This document shows positions 5,958 to 10,021 of a DNA stretch of 10,021 nucleotides, piece after piece. A program made the translations under genes and the position numbers. Origin of the DNA: JAMXLO01 sp046732975. Its GTDB lineage: Bacteria > Pseudomonadota > Alphaproteobacteria > Acetobacterales > Acetobacteraceae. The stretch covers positions 1 through 10,021 of the forward strand of contig JBKPOG010000206.1 in NCBI GenBank assembly GCA_046732975.1, written 5' to 3'. The first letter of the stretch is position 1; each line of letters begins with the position of its first letter. The notes beneath the pieces are model-generated. The model did no database searches and was not told the origin of the DNA. It saw nothing but the letters and a program-made list of their open reading frames with translations.

Positions 5958-6458
5958 CTATCCTCCGCGCTTCACCAGCGGCGCGACGAACTGCGGTTCG
6001 GTATCCCAAGGAAACAGGATCCAGGTGTCCTGCGATACCTCGGTAATGTAATCATCCACCGCGACGCGTCCGGCCGGCTTGGCATAGACCGATGCGAAAT
6101 GTGCCCGCGGCAGCAAACCGCGCACCACGCGCGCCGTGGTGCCCGTATCCACAAGGTCATCAACGATCAGAAATCCGGCCCCGTCGCCGGCCGCCGCCGG
6201 CGGCTTGATCACGACCGGAGCGCCGCCGCGTTCCTCCTCGATCAGCGTGCCGCTGGTGCCCGCGGCATAGGTCACGATCGACACGCTCTCCACCAATCGC
6301 ACGTCAAGCTCCCGCGCGATGATCGCAGCCGGGATCAGTCCGCCCCGGGTGATCGCGACAATTCCGGTGAACGGACCCTTCTCCATCAACCGCCATGCCA
6401 ACGCGCGAGCGTCGCGGTGCAACTGATCCCACGACACGGCGTAGTAGTGGGTCGCCAT
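5958..6458 (-). CDS. gpt: Xanthine (xanthine-guanine) phosphoribosyltransferase
   Basis: A protein of 166 residues, slightly longer than the ~150-residue enterobacterial enzyme. Type I phosphoribosyltransferase features are clear: the early ITRGGLIPA loop (RGG 38-40) and the PRPP-binding FLIVDDLVDTGTTAR (VDDLVDTGTT 99-108). A C-terminal TWILFPWDTEP matches the Gpt-specific purine-site end. It salvages xanthine and guanine (and poorly hypoxanthine) to the nucleotide using PRPP, in the cytoplasm. The stretch GGAPVVIKPPAAAGDGAG (78-95) before the PRPP motif is longer than in the E. coli protein. The start at 6458 is chosen because the N-terminus YYAVSWDQLHRDARALAWRL matches the family. The ATG overlaps the csaA stop by one base (TGATG), implying translational coupling. 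A longer in-frame start at 6599 would run inside csaA. Confidence 0.92.
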   Translation of the reverse strand: MATHYYAVSWDQLHRDARALAWRLMEKGPFTGIVAITRGGLIPAAIIARELDVRLVESVSIVTYAAGTSGTLIEEERGGAPVVIKPPAAAGDGAGFLIVDDLVDTGTTARVVRGLLPRAHFASVYAKPAGRVAVDDYITEVSQDTWILFPWDTEPQFVAPLVKRGG

Positions 6459-6799
6459 CAGAACAGCTTGCCACCGTTCGGTACTTTGAAGTCCGGCTTG
6501 ATCAGCACCACCGCGCCCTCGCCATCCGGCATGCCCAACGTCAGCACTTCGCTGATGGATGGCCCGATCTGGCGCGGCGGGAAATTCACTACGGCACACA
6601 CCTGCCGCCCGATCAGCTGATCCGGCCGGTAGTGCACGGTAAGCTGCGCCGAGGACCGTTTCACCCCGATCTCCGGCCCGAAGTCGATGACCAGCTTGTA
6701 GGCGGGCTTGCGCGCCTCGGGGAACGTCTGCGCATCGGTGATCGTGCCGACGCGGATGTCAACCCGCTCGAAGTCACTGAAGGCGATCGTCTGGGCCAT
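6458..6799 (-). CDS. csaA: tRNA-binding protein CsaA (OB-fold chaperone-like)
   Basis: A 113-residue protein consisting of one tRNA-binding OB-fold domain (PF01588), full length for CsaA. Conserved stretches run in order: FERVDIRVGTI, ARKPAYKLVIDFGPEIG, KRSSAQLT, GRQVCAVVNFPPRQIG, SEVLTLGM and the C-terminal KVPNGGKL. CsaA was described in Bacillus as an export-related chaperone; structurally it is a dimeric protein with tRNA affinity, and its main cellular role is not settled. The start at 6799 has AGGAG 9 nt upstream (6809-6813 on the minus strand). The stop overlaps the gpt start, so csaA-gpt is an operon with csaA first. Confidence 0.93.
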   Translation of the reverse strand: MAQTIAFSDFERVDIRVGTITDAQTFPEARKPAYKLVIDFGPEIGVKRSSAQLTVHYRPDQLIGRQVCAVVNFPPRQIGPSISEVLTLGMPDGEGAVVLIKPDFKVPNGGKLF

Positions 6800-6808
6800 C
6801 GATCGTTG

Positions 6809-6813
6809 CTCCT
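6809..6813 (-). promoter_or_regulatory. Ribosome binding site of csaA
   Basis: AGGAG on the minus strand, 9 nt before the ATG at 6799, supporting that start. Confidence 0.6.
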
Positions 6814-6847
6814 ACGCCCGGTTGGTCCATACTGGCGGACTTGTCGA

Positions 6848-6899
6848 CCCCCGGGTCAAGCTCGGGGGCAAGCCCCTCGGGTCAAGCCCGAGGGCAAGC
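6848..6899. repeat. Two tandem copies of a 26-bp palindromic (REP-like) repeat
   Basis: Unit 1 spans 6848-6873 and unit 2 spans 6874-6899, identical at 23 of 26 positions. Each unit can form an 8-bp stem around a TCAAG loop and ends in CAAGC. In unit 2 the stem CCCTCGGG/CCCGAGGG (6874-6881 and 6887-6894) is perfect. In unit 1 the stem CCCCCGGG/CTCGGGGG (6848-6855 and 6861-6868) has one G.T pair. Unit positions 4 and 18, which face each other in the stem, are C-G in one copy and T-A in the other, a compensatory change. The repeat lies in the 118-bp gap between the divergent csaA and Ntn-hydrolase genes. It resembles the short GC-rich palindromes scattered through many alphaproteobacterial genomes. 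Confidence 0.8.
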
Positions 6900-6917
6900 A
6901 CCGGAGCGAGCCCACGC

Positions 6918-8516
6918 ATGCGCGATCACCACCTGGCCGGCCGCAGCCCCGTCTATGCCACGCACGGCATGGCGGCTACCTCTATGCCGGCGGCGACGCT
7001 GACGGCGCTGGACGTATTGCGTGCCGGCGGCAATGCGCTGGATGCCGCGGTCGCCGCGACGGCCGTGCTGTGTGTGATCGAGCCGCAGTCCACTGGCATT
7101 GGTGGTGATTGCTTCTGCCTCTACGCACCCGCCGGCGCCGGCAAGGTGATCGCGCTGAACGGATCCGGTCGTGCTCCGGCCGCGGCCACGATCGACTGGT
7201 ATGAGCAGCAGGGCATCACCGCACTGCAGAACACCTCCGCCCATGCGGTGACTGTGCCCGGCGCGATCAATGCGTGGGAGACGCTGCTGAAGGCGCATGG
7301 CCGCAAGGGCCTCGACGAACTGCTGCAGCCGGCGATCCGCTACGCCGCCGATGGCTGGCCGGTGCACCCCGTGGTGGCGTGGGCGTGGAAGCGGCTGGAG
7401 CAGAAACTGCGCCAGAACGGCACGCATAGTTTCCTGCCCAACGGCAAGGCACCTGCAGCCGGCGACATCTTCCGGCAGCCCGCGCTGGCCGAGACGCTGC
7501 GTGCCGTTGGACGCAATGGGGCGAAAGCCTTTTACGAGGGTCCTGTGGCGGCCGATATTGTCGCCACGCTGCGCGCACGCGGCGGGCTGCACACCGAGGA
7601 GGACTTTGCGTCCGGCCTCAACAACGCTGAGTTCGTCGAGCCGATCACGCTGAACTGGCGCGGCTACGATATGTATCAGTGCCCGCCCAATGGCCAGGGC
7701 ATCATCACGCTGATGATCCTTGGCATGCTCGGCGGCATTGCATCTGCATCCGATGGACCGCTGGGTGCACTGCGCTTCCACCGCCATATCGAGGCGGCGC
7801 GTCTCGCCTATCGCGATCGCGATGCATTCGTCGCCGATCCGTCCCAGGTTGATGTTCCGGTGAAGAAGCTGCTGAGCGCCGACTATCTGTCCGGGCTGCG
7901 CAAGTTGATCAGCGACGATTCGGCACTCCGTGCGTTGCCCGCCGCCGGGGAAGCAATGCTGCCGCCGCATCGTGATACGATCTATCTCTGTGTCGTCGAT
8001 CAGGATGGCAATGCGTGCAGCTTCATCAACTCGCTGTTCGAGGGCTTCGGCTCGGCGATCCTGGCCGAGCGCTCCGGCGTCATGCTGCAGAACCGCGGCT
8101 TCGGCTTCCGCGTCGAGCGCGGTCATCCGAACTGCATCGCGCCGCGCAAGCGGCCGATGCACACCATCATCCCGGGCATGGTAATGCAGAACGGCCAGGC
8201 AGTCATGCCGTACGGGGTGATGGGCGGGCACTTCCAACCGATGGGCCACTCGCTGTTCCTCACCAACATGCTGGAATATGGCCTCGATATTCAGCAGGCG
8301 ATCGATCTACCGCGCCTGTTCCCGCTGCGAGGAAAGGTGCAGGTCGAGCACGGCATCCCGCGCGACATATGCGACGCACTGACGAAGCGAGGGCACGAAC
8401 TGGAGACCGCGGATCGGCCGCATGGCGGCGGCCAGGCGATCTGGATCGACCGTGCGCGTGGCTGCCTCGTTGGCGGCTCCGATCCCCGCAAGGACGGACT
8501 GGCGCTGGGGTACTGA
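6918..8516 (+). CDS. Gamma-glutamyltranspeptidase-family Ntn hydrolase (GGT-like, possibly HpxW-type oxamate amidohydrolase)
   Basis: A protein of 532 residues in the GGT family (PF01019). Family features include the N-terminal HGMAATSMPAATLTALDVLRAGGNALDAAVA (split as HGMAATSMPA and RAGGNALDAA), STGIGGDCF (58-66) and NGSGRAPAA (81-89), the region of the substrate-carboxylate arginine. PPNGQGIITL (256-265) follows. The autocleavage/nucleophile threonine is probably T354 in HRDTIYLCVVDQDGNACSF, and the oxyanion Gly pair is MGGHFQPMGH (435-444). That last motif, rather than the classical TPGG form, and the lack of a signal peptide point to the cytoplasmic hydrolase branch that includes HpxW (oxamate amidohydrolase) and YwrD-like proteins. 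The substrate is uncertain. The start at 6918 follows GGAG at 6903-6906; an upstream in-frame start at 6708 would read through csaA and the repeats. The amidase gene starts 1 bp after its stop. Confidence 0.85.
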   Translation: MRDHHLAGRSPVYATHGMAATSMPAATLTALDVLRAGGNALDAAVAATAVLCVIEPQSTGIGGDCFCLYAPAGAGKVIALNGSGRAPAAATIDWYEQQGITALQNTSAHAVTVPGAINAWETLLKAHGRKGLDELLQPAIRYAADGWPVHPVVAWAWKRLEQKLRQNGTHSFLPNGKAPAAGDIFRQPALAETLRAVGRNGAKAFYEGPVAADIVATLRARGGLHTEEDFASGLNNAEFVEPITLNWRGYDMYQCPPNGQGIITLMILGMLGGIASASDGPLGALRFHRHIEAARLAYRDRDAFVADPSQVDVPVKKLLSADYLSGLRKLISDDSALRALPAAGEAMLPPHRDTIYLCVVDQDGNACSFINSLFEGFGSAILAERSGVMLQNRGFGFRVERGHPNCIAPRKRPMHTIIPGMVMQNGQAVMPYGVMGGHFQPMGHSLFLTNMLEYGLDIQQAIDLPRLFPLRGKVQVEHGIPRDICDALTKRGHELETADRPHGGGQAIWIDRARGCLVGGSDPRKDGLALGY

Positions 8517-8517
8517 T

Positions 8518-10011
8518 ATGGCTGAACCCTGCGATCTCACGGCGATCGAGGCGCGTCGCCTGATCGGCCAGAAGAAGCTTGCGCCCACTGAATTGCTGGC
8601 CAGCTGCATCGCGCGCATCGAGGCGGTTGATCACGCCGTCAATGCCATGGTCGCACGCGACTTCGACCGGGCGCGCGCAGCCGCGAAGACAGCCGATGCG
8701 GCCGTGCTGCGCGGCGATGAACTGCCGCCGCTGCACGGGCTGCCGATCGGCATCAAGGACCTGCAGGAGACCGAGGGCCTGCGCACAACGCACGGCAGCA
8801 CGTTGTTCCGCGACAATGTTCCTGTCGCTGACGAGCGACTTGTTGCGGCGGTGCGCCACGCCGGTGCCATTGTTGTCGGCAAGACCAACACCCCGGAATT
8901 CGGCGCCGGTGCCAACACGCGCAACGCCGTCTATGGCGCGACCGGCAATCCGTTCGACCCGACGCTATCCTGCGCCGGCTCCTCTGGTGGCTCGGCGGTT
9001 GCGCTTGCCACTAACATGGTGCCGATCTGTTCCGGCTCCGACACCGGCGGATCGCTGCGTAATCCGGCAGCATTTTGCGGCATCGTTGGCTTCCGCCCCA
9101 CGCCAGGCCTGGTCGCCAACGAACGGCGCGGACTTGGCTGGAATAACCTGTCGGTGGCGGGGCCAATGGCACGCAACGTGGCCGACCTCTGCCTGCTGCT
9201 CTCCACCATGATCAGTGACGATTCGCGCGATCCGCTGGCGACCACTGTCCACGGCCGCTCCGTGCGCCAGGCACAGGATTTTGCCGTCCCTGCACGTATG
9301 GATCTGTCGCGTCTGCGTGTCGCGATCACGCCGGATTTCGGCTTCGCTCCCACCGAGCGACATATCGCCGAAGTGTTCGCGGAAAAGACCGGCTTGTTCC
9401 GCCATGTCTTTCACCGCGCCGAGAACACCACCCCGGATTGTTCCGGCGCGGACGAGGCCTTCGAGGTGCTGCGCTCGATAGGCTACCTCGCGACCCACCT
9501 GGATAAGGTTCGCACGCGGCCTGACGATGTCGGACCGAACGTGCGCGCCAATGTCGAGGAAGGGCTGCGTTATTCGGCAGCCGATGTCGCGCGCGCGCAA
9601 GCGCTGCAGACGGTGCTGTATCGTCGCTGGCAGAGCTTCTTCCAGGATTGGGACATTATCCTGACGCCGTCGATCACCATCAGCCCGCGGCCGTGGCGCG
9701 AGCTGTATCCCGCCGAGATCGACGGCAAGAAGACGCGCACCTACTTCCACTGGCTGGCGCTCGCCTACGCGGTGACATTGCCGGGCCATCCCGCGGTATC
9801 TCTGCCGGTCGGCGTCGATCGCAACGGCATGCCATTCGGCCTGCAGATCGTCGGGCCGCGCGGCGGCGACGCGTTCGTTCTATCGGTCGCCGCCGAACTG
9901 GAGGCGCTGCTTGCCAGCGATCCGCGCACCGCGCGTCCGGTGCCCGATCTGGAGCGCCTGAAGGCAGCGCGGCCGATCAGAGAGGCACCGGAGTTCCTGG
10001 GGTTCGACTGA
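8518..10011 (+). CDS. Amidase-signature family amidase
   Basis: A protein of 497 residues, normal for the amidase-signature family (PF01425). The Ser-cisSer-Lys triad is intact: K80 in PIGIKDL, S155 in CAGSSGGSAVALA and S179 in SGSDTGGSLRNPAAFCG. The 24-residue spacing between the two serines is the standard one. The enzyme hydrolyses carboxylic amides to acid and ammonia; GatA is a relative, but GatB and GatC are absent and the C-terminus (AVTLPGHPAVSLPVG, GLQIVGPRGGD) fits a catabolic amidase. The start at 8518 lies 2 nt after the stop of the Ntn-hydrolase gene, with GGGG about 7 nt upstream, so the pair is co-translated. An in-frame start at 8422 would overlap that gene for nearly 100 bp without added homology. 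The substrate is unknown; partnership with the Ntn hydrolase suggests sequential amide cleavage. Confidence 0.9.
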   Translation: MAEPCDLTAIEARRLIGQKKLAPTELLASCIARIEAVDHAVNAMVARDFDRARAAAKTADAAVLRGDELPPLHGLPIGIKDLQETEGLRTTHGSTLFRDNVPVADERLVAAVRHAGAIVVGKTNTPEFGAGANTRNAVYGATGNPFDPTLSCAGSSGGSAVALATNMVPICSGSDTGGSLRNPAAFCGIVGFRPTPGLVANERRGLGWNNLSVAGPMARNVADLCLLLSTMISDDSRDPLATTVHGRSVRQAQDFAVPARMDLSRLRVAITPDFGFAPTERHIAEVFAEKTGLFRHVFHRAENTTPDCSGADEAFEVLRSIGYLATHLDKVRTRPDDVGPNVRANVEEGLRYSAADVARAQALQTVLYRRWQSFFQDWDIILTPSITISPRPWRELYPAEIDGKKTRTYFHWLALAYAVTLPGHPAVSLPVGVDRNGMPFGLQIVGPRGGDAFVLSVAAELEALLASDPRTARPVPDLERLKAARPIREAPEFLGFD

Positions 10012-10021
10012 CTCATTCGAC

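Noticed and set aside
6806..6835. Plus-strand promoter TTGCTC / CATACT upstream of the GGT-like gene
   Set aside because: Only a weak match to -35/-10 consensus, and it overlaps the csaA leader; not enough to call.
6882..8249. 455-codon open frame on the minus strand
   Set aside because: Antisense to the GGT-like gene, whose catalytic motifs are intact. The translation is Arg/His/Gln-rich without family resemblance.
8965..9789. 274-codon open frame on the minus strand
   Set aside because: Antisense to the amidase, which carries a full catalytic triad; it shows no homology of its own.

Overview
The window looks like chromosomal DNA of a high-GC alphaproteobacterium, probably Rhodospirillales/Acetobacteraceae-like. 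This rests on GC-rich codon use, protein style, and a short palindromic repeat based on CCCGAGGG/TCAAG of a kind common in that class. The genus is not determined. There is no tRNA, rRNA, CRISPR array, IS element or phage gene.

Layout. (1) The left edge carries the 3' end of an ABC-transporter peptide-type substrate-binding protein (+), closed by a 12-bp hairpin. (2) Convergent to it on the minus strand is a gene for a secreted GH16 glycan hydrolase. It has a GH16 domain with an ExDxxE active site, a small WYTW-type module, two CBM60-like domains and a C-terminal RTX-like region. A single frameshift near 1212-1233 splits it into two reading frames, so as written the second binding domain and the presumed type I secretion signal are cut off. 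(3) A stretch of about 660 bp (2667-3328) has no convincing gene. It holds inverted repeats and an AT-rich patch. (4) A minus-strand SMP-30/gluconolactonase-like gene lies back to back with a plus-strand PF04199 cyclase/hydrolase and a nitronate-monooxygenase-like FMN protein. A palindrome sits between the divergent starts. (5) A minus-strand pair, csaA then gpt, overlaps by one base (TGATG). (6) Two tandem palindromic repeats with a compensatory base change precede a plus-strand pair: a gamma-glutamyltranspeptidase-like/HpxW-like Ntn hydrolase followed one base later by an amidase-signature enzyme.

The lactonase, cyclase, FMN oxygenase, Ntn hydrolase and amidase, near a substrate-binding protein, read as a catabolic neighbourhood for small amides, lactones or nitro/keto acids. 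That link is inferred from neighbourhood only. csaA-gpt is a housekeeping insert (protein/tRNA handling and purine salvage). I see no clear-cut new defence or mobile system. The points most worth checking are the frameshifted GH16 gene, the covarying palindromic repeats and the substrate of the amide/lactone cluster.
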